45,015 nucleotides of DNA from an uncultured Prevotella sp. (GTDB lineage Bacteria > Bacteroidota > Bacteroidia > Bacteroidales > Bacteroidaceae), in NCBI GenBank assembly GCA_900322095.1, contig ONYS01000025.1, positions 1 through 45,015 of the forward strand, given 5' to 3'. Positions 22,409 to 31,346 of this stretch are shown piece after piece (within the stretch, counting starts at the first letter, position 1; each line of letters begins with the position of its first letter). The notes beneath the pieces were generated by a model. The model saw only the letters and a list, made by a program, of their open reading frames with translations. It made no database searches and was not told where the DNA came from. The translations under genes were made by a program, and so were the position numbers.

Positions 22409-24682
22409 ATGATCAACAAATTATCTCCCATCGCTGCAGCGCTCATGCTTCCTTTAGCATCCGCTCACGTGTATGCACAGGACGATGCCAGTAAACAAGC
22501 TGCCAAAGATTCTGTGCCAGACAATAAGGAAGTAAAGAACCGCAACGTCATGCTGAACGCATCGGCTGACAACCAGCCCCGACAGATCTCTATTGGCTTG
22601 CCTGCCGAGATGTCTGCTACCATCTATGAGGATGGTTCACCCGTATCCTGGACATGGTGGCCTATGCTTCCTTATTTCTACTGGGCAGGCGGCCCGCAGT
22701 ATGGTCGCATTGGCGTGCAGTCGCTGTCGGAGAGCGCCATCACAAACGGTGCTATCAACTATGGCGTGGACTGCTGGATGCGTGAGGGCGGCGACAAGTT
22801 CCTCGGCTTGGCCGACTACACCACCAACTCGCATGGACTTCAGCGCTTCGACGTATCACTCTCCGGTCCTATCAAGAATGGTTGGAGTTATGCCGTGAGT
22901 GCCTACGCTAATCTCGATCCGGGCAACAACAAATTGAAGGACGTGCAGCTGGCCGGCAACATGCGTCAGGTGATGGCCGGTCTCACGAAGCACTTCGACA
23001 AAGGCAGCCTGAGCCTTAACTATAAATATAGTACGCTGACCGACAAGGGTGATGCCACCGGACCGTTCTACTATGAGGGTGACGGAAGCGTGAAGCAGAT
23101 GCCCGGATTCGACCTGGGTAAGGACGGCTACCTTCCTGCCGATCAGCAGCTCACCTACATGGATGTGGTTACTGGTCAGATGAGGACCATCTCAAGACAG
23201 TCGAGAGCCATGAGCCAGGACTTGAGTCTAGTTTTCAAATATCATCTCCGTCCCAATATGGAGTTCGACTTCATGTCGAAATACCATTATGCTAATGTGC
23301 ATTATGCCGGTCTGTCACTGGCTGGTATCGGAACAGCCGGAAAGAACAGCCCCTACACTTATGGGTCAGCTACAGGCGACCACAAGGCTGGCGACGTGTT
23401 CACGGGCGACTACCAGACCCGCTACCTCATGGTGGAGAATGGCTACGAACGCGCTTGGTACAACACAGCCGAACTGAAAGGATTCACAGCCAACCGCAAG
23501 CACAACTGGCGCGTCGGAGCCAACATTTGGTGGATGCTGCCTAAAGTAGACAACAGCTCATCACTGTTCACCCACACTGTGGAGAAAGATCCCGTATGGC
23601 TTTACCTCGGCGGCAATCAGTCGTTTGGCTATAACTCTGGCGGCGAATATTACGACTTCCACGAATTGAAGACTGCTCTTTATGCTACCGATGACTGGCA
23701 GGCAACAGACCGCTTGTGGCTCTCTGCCGGACTTCGACTGGAATACTACACCATTGGCGGACGCAATGCCATGGCCTGGGGAGATACATCGGGCAACACC
23801 ATTCAGTATGATAACAACCTGCGCACCAACAACTGGAGCCTGAAGCAGGCCACCCTCACTCGCCAGAAGTTCAACAACTTCAATCCGGCCGCTACGCTCA
23901 GCGCACGCTATACCCTCGCCAAGGGCTTTGGCCTCATGGCTCAGGCTATCTATACCAAGCAGGCTGCTGGCTCACCCAACTATGCAGGACCCAACATGCC
24001 GAACACCGATGCCATCAACACCTACTTTGCTCAGGGTGGGCTCTTCTGGAACACTCCTTGGATGAAACTGGTCTCGCAGCTCTCATTTATCAAGAAGACC
24101 AACTATCAGCGTAACGTGCAGTTCACCAATCCCAACAATTCCACAGATGTGGTCACGCTGCCCACAACTTACGCTGTGCAGACTATCGGATGGACCACAG
24201 ACGTCGTGCTCACCCCGTTCAAGGGCTTCAACTTCCACGGCTTGCTGACACTGCAGAGCCCCAAGTTTAAGGACTTCGACATGGCTGTTACCTTCTCCGA
24301 CGGTACGACCAACGACTTCAGCTTCAACGATAACTACACCACTGGCGTGAGCAAGGTGCTCATCGAGTTGGATCCCAGCTATGCCTTCAGCAAGTTCCGC
24401 GTATGGGCCAGCTTCCGCTACTTCAGCAAGCAATACATCAACCGCACCAACAGCCTCACGTTCAACGGACGTTGGGAGACCTTTGCCGGACTTGACTATA
24501 CGCTCAACAAGCACGTGAGCTTCGGTCTGAACTTCGTCAACCTCCTCAACCAGAAGGGAGCCAGCGGCAGCATTGCCTCGGCCGACCTGGTGACCGACAC
24601 CACGCCCTTCAAGCACTATCTCATGTCGGGTTCCTACATCCGCCCCTTCACCGTTGAACTGGCAGCCCACATCAATTTCTAA
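22409..24682 (+). CDS. TonB-dependent receptor of the outer membrane
   Basis: A 757-residue outer-membrane receptor-type protein. A signal peptide covers residues 1-24 (to VYAQ). The first part of the mature protein (KNRNVMLNASADNQPRQISIGLP, then IYEDGSPVSW at about 50-70) corresponds to the plug of Bacteroidetes TonB-dependent receptors. From about residue 160 on, alternating aromatic strands ending in HINF form the beta-barrel. There is no N-terminal carboxypeptidase-D-like regulatory domain, no obvious TonB box and no adjacent SusD-like lipoprotein, unlike classic SusC/D pairs. It is first in an operon with a carboxylesterase (37-base gap) and a GH78 enzyme, so it probably imports an esterified rhamnose-containing oligosaccharide. 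The start at 22409 fits the signal peptide and the promoter. Confidence 0.85.
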   Translation: MINKLSPIAAALMLPLASAHVYAQDDASKQAAKDSVPDNKEVKNRNVMLNASADNQPRQISIGLPAEMSATIYEDGSPVSWTWWPMLPYFYWAGGPQYGRIGVQSLSESAITNGAINYGVDCWMREGGDKFLGLADYTTNSHGLQRFDVSLSGPIKNGWSYAVSAYANLDPGNNKLKDVQLAGNMRQVMAGLTKHFDKGSLSLNYKYSTLTDKGDATGPFYYEGDGSVKQMPGFDLGKDGYLPADQQLTYMDVVTGQMRTISRQSRAMSQDLSLVFKYHLRPNMEFDFMSKYHYANVHYAGLSLAGIGTAGKNSPYTYGSATGDHKAGDVFTGDYQTRYLMVENGYERAWYNTAELKGFTANRKHNWRVGANIWWMLPKVDNSSSLFTHTVEKDPVWLYLGGNQSFGYNSGGEYYDFHELKTALYATDDWQATDRLWLSAGLRLEYYTIGGRNAMAWGDTSGNTIQYDNNLRTNNWSLKQATLTRQKFNNFNPAATLSARYTLAKGFGLMAQAIYTKQAAGSPNYAGPNMPNTDAINTYFAQGGLFWNTPWMKLVSQLSFIKKTNYQRNVQFTNPNNSTDVVTLPTTYAVQTIGWTTDVVLTPFKGFNFHGLLTLQSPKFKDFDMAVTFSDGTTNDFSFNDNYTTGVSKVLIELDPSYAFSKFRVWASFRYFSKQYINRTNSLTFNGRWETFAGLDYTLNKHVSFGLNFVNLLNQKGASGSIASADLVTDTTPFKHYLMSGSYIRPFTVELAAHINF

Positions 24683-24719
24683 TCCACAGTTATCCACAAT
24701 ATTAAATCGTCACTAAATT

Positions 24720-26315
24720 ATGAAATTACGCAATATAATCTGTCTGGCAGCCTTTGCCCTTCTGGGCATAGGCGCTGCCCAAGCAGCCCAGCCTGCCAAG
24801 GTGTTGTTGAAAACCACTTGCGCCCAAGGTAAGATAGAGGGCGTTGTCGAGAACGGCTACGCAGCCTATAAGGGCATTCCCTATGCACTGCCGCCAGTGG
24901 GCAATCTCAGATGGAAAGCCCCCGTGCCTCTGAAGTCGTGGAAGGGAACCTTCAAGGCCAACAAGTTTGCCGACCAGCCAGAGCAGCCCGTCGATCCCAA
25001 CCAGCCCAAGAAGGCGAGGGTGCAGGGCATGTCGGAGGACTGTCTTCACCTGAACGTCTTCACCGCGGCCAAGAGCGCAGACGAGAAGCTGCCTGTGATG
25101 GTCTGGATTCATGGCGGTGGTTTCATCACCGGTTCGGCCATCAACTGCAATCCCCGCCCCTACGTAGAAAACGGCATCGTCTTTGCCAGCATCGAGTACC
25201 GCACGGGAGCCCTGGGTTTCCTCGCCCTGCCCGAACTTACAAAGGAGAGCGGCACGAGCGGCAACTACGGTCTGATGGACCAGATACTGGCCTTGAAGTG
25301 GATTCACGACAATATTGCAGCCTTTGGAGGCGATCCCAACCGCGTGACCATCTTCGGCGAGTCGGCAGGAGCCATCTCTGTGAGCATGCTCTGCGGCGCT
25401 CCGGCAGCCAAGGGACTCTTCCAGCAGGCCATCTCGCAGAGTGGCGGCAACTTCCAGCCCGTTGACAGCGTACGCTTCAACAACGATGGCATACGCGATC
25501 AGAAGGGCGCCGAGGCCCACGGACTGGACTTCATGAAGCGCATGGGAGCCAGCAGTCTTGAGGAATTGCGCAAGATGCCTGCCGAGAAGCTCGTCAACGA
25601 CAAGCAGACCACAGGTGTCGGCGGCTTCTGGCCCTGCGTAGACGGCAAAGTGCTTGTCGACGACCAATATAAGATGTATCAGCGGGGAGAGTTCAACGAC
25701 GTGAATGTCATCATCGGCACCAACTCTGACGAGGGCACGATGTTCTGCCGTCCCATCACTGTGGCCCAGTATCAGTCCGACATGCGCCGCATCTATGGCA
25801 AGTGGGCCGACCGCGTGATGCAGCTCTACCCGGCCGAGACCGACGAGGCAACGTTCTACGCTCTCTCCGACCAGTTCCGCGAGACAGCCTTCGCATGGCC
25901 CTCATTTGCCTGGGCACGCTTGCAGCAGGCAAAGAGCAAGAAGAATGTCTTCGTCTACTACTTCGACCAGATGCAGCACTTCAACTGGGCCGGTCCCGGA
26001 CTCAAGACCCGTGGAGCAGGTCATGCCACCGACCTTTCCTACATGTTCTATCCCTTCTATGGAGCTGACGGCATGACCGAGGGTGAGGTGAAGACCGCCA
26101 AGCTGATGATACAATACTGGACCAACTTCGTCAAGACCGGCAACCCCAATGGCGCAGGTCTGCCCCAGTGGCCCCTCTACAACCAGGACCGCAAGACGGT
26201 GATGCACTTCAAGGACGACAAGACCGACATCATCAACGTGCCCAACCGCGAGCAGTTGGAGTTCTGGGAGGACTACTATCAGTGGAAACGTGATAATTGG
26301 AAGTCTCGTCAATGA
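24720..26315 (+). CDS. Type B carboxylesterase, secreted
   Basis: A 531-residue exported alpha/beta-hydrolase of the carboxylesterase/cholinesterase family. The signal peptide ends at about residue 22 (AQA). The oxyanion-hole motif HGGGF is at 131-135 and the nucleophile elbow FGESAGA puts the catalytic serine at Ser215. NSDEGTMF (about residue 337) probably supplies the acid and GAGHATDLSYMF (about residue 428) the histidine. In this setting it would remove ester groups, such as acetyl or feruloyl-like groups, from a rhamnose-containing glycan taken up with the neighbouring receptor. That role is inferred from context. Its stop codon overlaps the ATG of the rhamnosidase gene (ATGA), indicating coupled translation. 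Confidence 0.9.
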   Translation: MKLRNIICLAAFALLGIGAAQAAQPAKVLLKTTCAQGKIEGVVENGYAAYKGIPYALPPVGNLRWKAPVPLKSWKGTFKANKFADQPEQPVDPNQPKKARVQGMSEDCLHLNVFTAAKSADEKLPVMVWIHGGGFITGSAINCNPRPYVENGIVFASIEYRTGALGFLALPELTKESGTSGNYGLMDQILALKWIHDNIAAFGGDPNRVTIFGESAGAISVSMLCGAPAAKGLFQQAISQSGGNFQPVDSVRFNNDGIRDQKGAEAHGLDFMKRMGASSLEELRKMPAEKLVNDKQTTGVGGFWPCVDGKVLVDDQYKMYQRGEFNDVNVIIGTNSDEGTMFCRPITVAQYQSDMRRIYGKWADRVMQLYPAETDEATFYALSDQFRETAFAWPSFAWARLQQAKSKKNVFVYYFDQMQHFNWAGPGLKTRGAGHATDLSYMFYPFYGADGMTEGEVKTAKLMIQYWTNFVKTGNPNGAGLPQWPLYNQDRKTVMHFKDDKTDIINVPNREQLEFWEDYYQWKRDNWKSRQ

Positions 26316-28669
26316 GAAGCATTTTTCTTACTATCGTTCTTTTCCTGTGCACCGTGCTCAGCGCCGGTGCACAGGGACCGTTTAGACCGCAGGAAGGCTG
26401 GATAGGCAGTCCCGAGGGGAGCCCGCACGATTATGGCGTCTACTATTTCCGCAAGGATGTCCGGCTCTCGTCGGTGCCCAAGTCCATGAGAGTGCAGGTC
26501 TCGGGCGACAACCGCTATAAGCTCTTTGTCAACGGCCGTCAGGTGGCGCTGGGGCCGGCCCGGAGCGATCTCAGCCACTGGAACTGCGACCTCATCGACC
26601 TGGCTCCCTATCTGCGTCAGGGCATCAACGTGGTCGTGGCCAAGGTGGTCAACGAGGGCGCCTTGCGTCCGGAGGCCAATATGACTTATCGCACGGCTTT
26701 CATGCTGCGTCCCGTCGACGATGCTGCCCGCCTGCTGATGACCGACAGCAGCTGGAAGTGCATCCTCGACCGTGCATATGCTCCCCTGTCTGTCAGCGTG
26801 CCCGGCTATTATGCTGCAGGACCCGGAGAGATGGTCGATATGCGGCAGACCGTGGCCGACTGGAATGAGCCTACTGCCGACCTGAGCCGTTGGAAGCCGG
26901 CCGAGGTGGTGGCACCCTTCACCGACAAGGACGTCTGCTCTCCATGGGGCACCTATCCCGGATGGCTGCTTCAACAGAATCCTCTGCCCCAGATGGAACT
27001 TTCGCCCGAAAAGCTGCTCACGCTGAGGAAGGTTGTGGGAGTAAAGCATCGCCTGGGCGACTTCCTTGGCCTTGACTCCATCGTGGTGGCTCCGCACTCC
27101 GATGCCGAACTGATCTTCGACCAGCGCTACCTCACCAATGCCTATCCCACGTTGGACTTCAGCTGGGGCCGCGGAGGCAGTGTCGTGCTGGGCTATGCCG
27201 AGGGGCTCTACGACGTCCGGATGCGCAAGGGCAACCGCAATGACCTTGAGGGCAAGCACTTCGTGGGCCGCAGGGACAGCATCCTGCCGGACGGACGTGC
27301 CCACCAGCTGTTTACGCCCATGAGCTGGCGCACCTACCGCTACATCGTGCTCCGCGTGCATACGGCCGATGAGCCGCTCGCCGTCAACAGTCTGCAGGGA
27401 GAGTTCACCGGTTTCCCCTTCCGTCTGCAGGCCAGTCTGGACACCGACAGCAAGATGCTCCGGCAGATGATGGATATCGGATGGCGCACGGCCCGCCTCT
27501 GTGCCATGGAGACCTATATGGACTGCCCCTATTATGAACAGCTGCAATACTTTGGCGACGCCCGTATCCAGGCGCTGGTGAGTCTGATGATGACTGGCGA
27601 CGAACGACTGGTGAGGAACTTCCTCAATATGGCCGACCGCAGCCGCAGTGCAGCCGGAGTGACCCAGAGCCGTTACCCCTCCAATCTGCCGCAGTGGATT
27701 CCCACCTACGCCCTGCATTATATCTATGCCCTTCACGACTATATGATGTATGGCCGCGACATGGACTTCCTAAAAGACAAACTGATGGGCATGAGAGCCA
27801 TCCTCGACTACTTCCACCATTATCAGCAGGCCGACGGTCGGGTGGGGAGCGTACCCGGCTGGGATTTTACCGACTGGGTGGATGGCCGGACCAACTGGAA
27901 AGACGGCGTGGCACAGCCCGGCAGCGATGGCTGCAATGCCGTGATGGACCTACAGCTGCTCTATGCCTATCAGATGGCTGCCGACTTGGAGCGGCATTTC
28001 GGGATGAATGACTTTGTCTCGCTCTATCAGGCACGGGCCGGGCAGTTGCGGCAGTCGATACAGCAGCGCTATTGGCGTGCAGGGCGTGGACTCTACTCAG
28101 ACCGCGCCGACTCTGACGTATTCTCGCAGCACGCGGCAGCCCTTGCCATCCTCACAGGACTCGTTGAGGGCGACAGCGCGACCGAGATGGGCAGGGCCAT
28201 AGAGAGCGACACCACTCTGGCGCCGGCCTCCATCTACTTCAAGTTCTACACCCATCAGGCGATGATCCATGCCGGTTTGGGCGACCACTACCTGCAGTGG
28301 CTCGGCAAGTGGAAGGAGAATATCGACCTCGGAATGACTACTTGGGGCGAGACCTCAGACGTCGAGGCTACCCGCAGCGACTGCCACGCGTGGGGCTCGA
28401 GTCCCAACATTGAGTTTATGCGCACGCTGCTGGGTATTGATTCCGATTCTGCCGGATTCGCCTCGGTCAGGATAGAGCCGCACTTGTGTGGACTCACTCG
28501 GATTGGCGGACGCATGCCTCATCCGAGGGGGATCATCGGCGTGAACTATCAACTGAAGGGAAAGAAGCTGAAAGCCCGTATCGAGTTGCCGAAGGGCCTT
28601 AGCGGTATCTTCATTTGGCAAGGGCAGCAGCTGGCGCTCCACGAAGGTCTCAACGAGTTCAGCATTTAG
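26312..28669 (+). CDS. Alpha-L-rhamnosidase, GH78 family
   Basis: A 785-residue exported glycosidase that should release terminal alpha-L-rhamnose. A signal peptide covers residues 1-21 (to AGAQ). The N-terminal beta-sandwich (about 22-175) contains DNRYKLFVNGRQV, typical of the rhamnosidase N-terminal domain. The catalytic (alpha/alpha)6 barrel starts at about residue 385. The active-site loop DCPYYEQLQYFGD has Asp404 and Glu409 at the places of the catalytic acidic residues in the family's DCPxxE motif, and TWGETSD lies at about residue 680. The C-terminal beta domain (about 700-785) is present. I use the ATG at 26312, which overlaps the esterase stop, rather than a TTG at 26297 inside the esterase gene. 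Rhamnose released would feed the rha operon at 39210-44706. Confidence 0.88.
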   Translation: MRSIFLTIVLFLCTVLSAGAQGPFRPQEGWIGSPEGSPHDYGVYYFRKDVRLSSVPKSMRVQVSGDNRYKLFVNGRQVALGPARSDLSHWNCDLIDLAPYLRQGINVVVAKVVNEGALRPEANMTYRTAFMLRPVDDAARLLMTDSSWKCILDRAYAPLSVSVPGYYAAGPGEMVDMRQTVADWNEPTADLSRWKPAEVVAPFTDKDVCSPWGTYPGWLLQQNPLPQMELSPEKLLTLRKVVGVKHRLGDFLGLDSIVVAPHSDAELIFDQRYLTNAYPTLDFSWGRGGSVVLGYAEGLYDVRMRKGNRNDLEGKHFVGRRDSILPDGRAHQLFTPMSWRTYRYIVLRVHTADEPLAVNSLQGEFTGFPFRLQASLDTDSKMLRQMMDIGWRTARLCAMETYMDCPYYEQLQYFGDARIQALVSLMMTGDERLVRNFLNMADRSRSAAGVTQSRYPSNLPQWIPTYALHYIYALHDYMMYGRDMDFLKDKLMGMRAILDYFHHYQQADGRVGSVPGWDFTDWVDGRTNWKDGVAQPGSDGCNAVMDLQLLYAYQMAADLERHFGMNDFVSLYQARAGQLRQSIQQRYWRAGRGLYSDRADSDVFSQHAAALAILTGLVEGDSATEMGRAIESDTTLAPASIYFKFYTHQAMIHAGLGDHYLQWLGKWKENIDLGMTTWGETSDVEATRSDCHAWGSSPNIEFMRTLLGIDSDSAGFASVRIEPHLCGLTRIGGRMPHPRGIIGVNYQLKGKKLKARIELPKGLSGIFIWQGQQLALHEGLNEFSI

Positions 28670-28703
28670 GTCTTAGTCTGTATTGAGCAGAATTTATCAT
28701 ACC

Positions 28704-28752
28704 GAGCCACAGAAAGTATGTAGTCAACTGACTGCTTGACTTTCTGTGGCTC
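28704..28752 (+). terminator. Terminator hairpin of the GH78 operon
   Basis: GAGCCACAGAAAG (28704-28716) pairs perfectly with CTTTCTGTGGCTC (28740-28752). No good T run follows, so efficiency is uncertain. Confidence 0.55.
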
Positions 28753-28777
28753 ATTGTGCTCTATGTGATTAATGTTT

Positions 28778-28881
28778 CGTGACGGTTGTCACGAAACAAC
28801 GTGACAGTTGTCACGCATGAACGTGACAGTTGTCACGTATGAACGTGTCGATTGTCACGAATAAACGTGACAGTTGTCACG
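28778..28881. repeat. Five-unit 22-bp palindromic tandem array (array 2)
   Basis: Units start at 28778, 28800, 28822, 28844 and 28866, an exact 22-base period. The core is CGTGACAGTTGTCACG (units 2, 3 and 5 exact; unit 1 has GACGG; unit 4 has GTCGA) with 6-base spacers such as CATGAA, TATGAA and AATAAA. It shares its unit with array 1 at 81-122. No promoter consensus lies next to it. Confidence 0.9.
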
Positions 28882-29017
28882 CATCATCTGTAAGTGATGT
28901 TTGTTATAAATATGGCTGAAGGCCACAATATGAATCTTGCCGAAGCGTTAATAATTTTCTTTCTCGTGCTCAGTCGGATTTGCTGTGATAGGAGTGAGAA
29001 ATAGAATCGGCATGTAG

Positions 29018-29186
29018 CGTCGTCATTCCTGATGAGCCTCCTACCATGCGGCGTCCCGTGTTTGAGCTCCCCTCCCTTTGTAGGGAAGGGGAGGAGGTGG
29101 GTCTGCTATCGGACCTCCTTTCTTGGTCGTCAGGAATGACGACCCTCCTACTAACATCAGTTGCGCCAGCCGAAAATTATGAATTA
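29018..29186. repeat. Repeat island: REP / C-rich / REP / AATTATGAATT
   Basis: A degenerate REP-like palindrome (29018-29037), an inverted C-rich repeat (CTCCCCTCCCTTTGTAGGG, about 29067-29103), an exact REP copy GGTCGTCA-ggaa-TGACGACC (29125-29144) and a GCGCCAGCC-AATTATGAATT block (29163-29186) lie between two convergent genes. The stretch 28882-29017 shows nothing I can identify. No gene is present between 28670 and 29183. Confidence 0.65.
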
Positions 29187-29993
29187 TGAATTACTTTGCC
29201 GTTTCCGCATTTCTGAGGGCGGCACTCCCATCACTTGTTTGAAGGCACGATTGAAGTTGGCGGGGGTACTGAAGCCGGTGGCATAAGCCACTTCCTTAAG
29301 GGCCATGGTGTTGTCGGCCATCAGTTCCAGGGCACGTATCACGCGCTGATAGCACAGGTAATCGCTGAACGTCGTGCCGGCCTCACTGAAGAGTCGGCTG
29401 AGCGTTCGCGGTGAGACTCCGGCGGCCTTTGCGGTGTCCTCAACCTTTACGTTGTCGGCAAGATGGACGTGCAGGTAGGCCATCGCCTTGCGCAGCGTGG
29501 GCGGCGTGTCGGCGTCAATGCCTCTGAGTGGCAACATCACCTGCCTCTCCTCCTTACGGAACGTGTGGAAGAAAGAGAGACAGAAGGCATAGAGCCCTGT
29601 GTCGTCTCGGCTGATGACTGGACCATACCCGACGATGAAGCGAAAATTGGTCGAGGCCCATGGACAGACATAATGAACGGAGAAATTGTCGGCCTTGCTA
29701 TCCGCTGCATCCTCTGGCGAGAAAAAGAAAAAGCGAAGGACGATGCGGCGGTTGCAGCTGGTCAGCGCATGTACGGTATTGCTCGGTATCCAGCAGGCAT
29801 AACCTTCCGGCACGAAATATTCCCGATCGTTCACCATCACGTGCAGCGTACCCGTGACCGCCTCGACCAGCTGAATGCGATTGAGGCTGTAGGGTTCCAG
29901 GTTGATGCCCTCGCGTCCAGTGACCTTGACAAACACCTTGTCGCTCGAGGCGGCGCCTACTGAATTGATGAAAGTTCTTTGTTCCTCGTTCAT
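29184..29993 (-). CDS. AraC-family transcriptional regulator with cupin sensor domain
   Basis: A 269-residue cytoplasmic regulator. The N-terminal half is an AraC-type cupin (INLEPYSLNRIQLVEAVTGTLHVMV, then EYFVPEGYACWIPSNTVHAL, about residues 30-90), a possible small-ligand pocket. The C-terminal AraC DNA-binding domain is at about 165-265, with helix-turn-helix units VEDTAKAAGVSPRTLSRLFSEAG and LKEVAYATGFSTPANFNRAF. It is divergent from the MBL/MoaF-like gene at 30152. The two -7 boxes are only 6 bases apart, so one bound regulator could control both. The start ATG is preceded by AGGAA at a good distance. Inducer unknown. Confidence 0.9.
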   Translation of the reverse strand: MNEEQRTFINSVGAASSDKVFVKVTGREGINLEPYSLNRIQLVEAVTGTLHVMVNDREYFVPEGYACWIPSNTVHALTSCNRRIVLRFFFFSPEDAADSKADNFSVHYVCPWASTNFRFIVGYGPVISRDDTGLYAFCLSFFHTFRKEERQVMLPLRGIDADTPPTLRKAMAYLHVHLADNVKVEDTAKAAGVSPRTLSRLFSEAGTTFSDYLCYQRVIRALELMADNTMALKEVAYATGFSTPANFNRAFKQVMGVPPSEMRKRQSNS

Positions 29994-30074
29994 TTCCTGT
30001 CTCTTTATGGTCTTCTATTGATATTGCTTTTGGCGAGATATGATAACTCTTTGGCAATATTTGCAAATCGGGAA

Positions 30075-30096
30075 CAAAGATAATGCTTTAATTTTG
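30075..30096. promoter_or_regulatory. Back-to-back divergent promoters
   Basis: Minus-strand TATCTTTG (30082 to 30075) serves the AraC gene. Plus-strand TAATTTTG (30089-30096) serves the MBL/MoaF-like gene. Only 6 bases separate the two boxes, so the two transcription complexes should exclude each other. Confidence 0.6.
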
Positions 30097-30151
30097 CAAA
30101 TGGAAAGAAAATGATAAAAACATTATCAATAAAGTAAATCGCAATATTTAT

Positions 30152-31324
30152 ATGAAGAAACTTACATTATTCTTTGCTTTCATGCTGCTTGCCTTAGTCG
30201 GCTATGCCAAGGGCCTGCAGCTTAAGGTCTACAATCCCGGACCGAAGGCTATCTTCCCCGTCACTTCCACCATCGTCTATGGCAAGAAGGACGCTGCCCT
30301 CATCAACGCTCAGTTTCAGAAACAGTTTGCCGAGGAAGTCGTCAAGGAAATCAAAGGACTGAAGAAGAAACTGAAGTATGTCTTCGTGTCCTATCACGAC
30401 CCCGATTATTATTTTGGTCTCGACGTCATCCGCAAGGCCTTCCCCGAGGCACAGATTATCTCCACGGCACAGACCGCCTACCTCATCGAGGCTTCCAAAG
30501 ATTTCAAGCTCGGCGTGTGGAAAGAGCAGATGGGCGCTGATGCTCCCGATACGCTCCTCGTGCCGCAGCCTGTCGACTCGCTGCCTGCTATCGAGGGGAA
30601 TGAACTGCAAATCAAGTTCAGCAAGGACGACTCCGCCCATCCCTTCGTGTGGATACCGAGTCTGCGCGCTGTCGTAGGTGCCAGCAGTGTGGCCAATGAG
30701 GGACATCCCTGGATGGCTGACACCCAGGGTGATAAAGGCATTGAACTCTGGCAAAATGCCATCAGCGCCATCAAGCAGCTCAATCCCGCTACGGTCGTGC
30801 CCTCACACTTTATCAGCAGTGGCAATCAGCCTGCCTTGCTCGACGTCATCAGCAAGTATCTCGCCGACTACCGTCAGGCTGCCGCAAAGAGTCATGATGC
30901 CGCCGAGCTGATTTCGGCCATGGAAAAGCTCTATCCCGAGTTGCCCGGCAAAGACAATCTGGTGTTCGGTGCCAAGGTCTTCAAGGGTGAGCAGGAATGG
31001 AAGATCTTCAGCCCCTATCCACCCATCGGCCGCGCCATCAAGGTGGACTTCGGTGCCTTCGCCTTCCGCAACTCCTTCAAGGATGCCCACCACATGACGT
31101 TCGTAGGTCTCAACGGCGACTACAAGGGCGTCACCGACAGCGTGCTGCCTACCGTAGTGGAGGTTTCGCCCAACGTGTTCATGGTTTATTGGTCGGAGCC
31201 CAACTCCACCAAGTCCAACGTGGTGCACGTGCAGAACTACAACACCGGTACCGTGTGGACCAACATTGCCGCTCCCGACGGTAGCTTCTACAACATGCAG
31301 GGCAAACTGAGTGTGATAGAATAG
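30152..31324 (+). CDS. Exported metallo-beta-lactamase-fold protein fused to a MoaF-like domain
   Basis: A 390-residue exported protein. A signal peptide covers residues 1-19. Residues about 22-250 follow the metallo-beta-lactamase fold (YVFVSYHDPDYYFGLDVIRKAFP; VVGASSVANEGHPWMADTQG; VVPSHFISSG). The metal-binding motif HxHxDH is replaced by YHDPDY: of the usual ligands only the Asp at that motif and later histidines remain. Residues about 285-390 (IKVDFGAFAFRNSFKDAHHMTF, VVEVSPNVFMVYWSEPNSTKSNVVHV, GTVWTNIAAPDGSFYNMQG) look like the calycin-type fold of MoaF proteins. It is driven by its own promoter opposite an AraC regulator. Reaction unknown; the family suggests a small-molecule hydrolase or binder, and the altered metal site makes ordinary zinc hydrolase chemistry doubtful. 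Confidence 0.75.
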   Translation: MKKLTLFFAFMLLALVGYAKGLQLKVYNPGPKAIFPVTSTIVYGKKDAALINAQFQKQFAEEVVKEIKGLKKKLKYVFVSYHDPDYYFGLDVIRKAFPEAQIISTAQTAYLIEASKDFKLGVWKEQMGADAPDTLLVPQPVDSLPAIEGNELQIKFSKDDSAHPFVWIPSLRAVVGASSVANEGHPWMADTQGDKGIELWQNAISAIKQLNPATVVPSHFISSGNQPALLDVISKYLADYRQAAAKSHDAAELISAMEKLYPELPGKDNLVFGAKVFKGEQEWKIFSPYPPIGRAIKVDFGAFAFRNSFKDAHHMTFVGLNGDYKGVTDSVLPTVVEVSPNVFMVYWSEPNSTKSNVVHVQNYNTGTVWTNIAAPDGSFYNMQGKLSVIE

Positions 31325-31346
31325 TAAACATTGATTTTAATAACAC

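Noticed and set aside
26309-27736. Long minus-strand reading frame opposite the GH78 gene
   Set aside because: It mirrors a well-supported glycosidase gene, has no family features and no promoter.
28778-28881. CRISPR array
   Set aside because: Repeats of 16 bases with 6-base spacers are far too short, the spacers are similar to one another, and no cas genes are present.
28778-28881. parS centromere sites
   Set aside because: The core CGTGACAGTTGTCACG does not match the ParB site consensus (TGTTNCACGTGAAACA type). Array 3 contains CACGTG, but its flanks do not match either.
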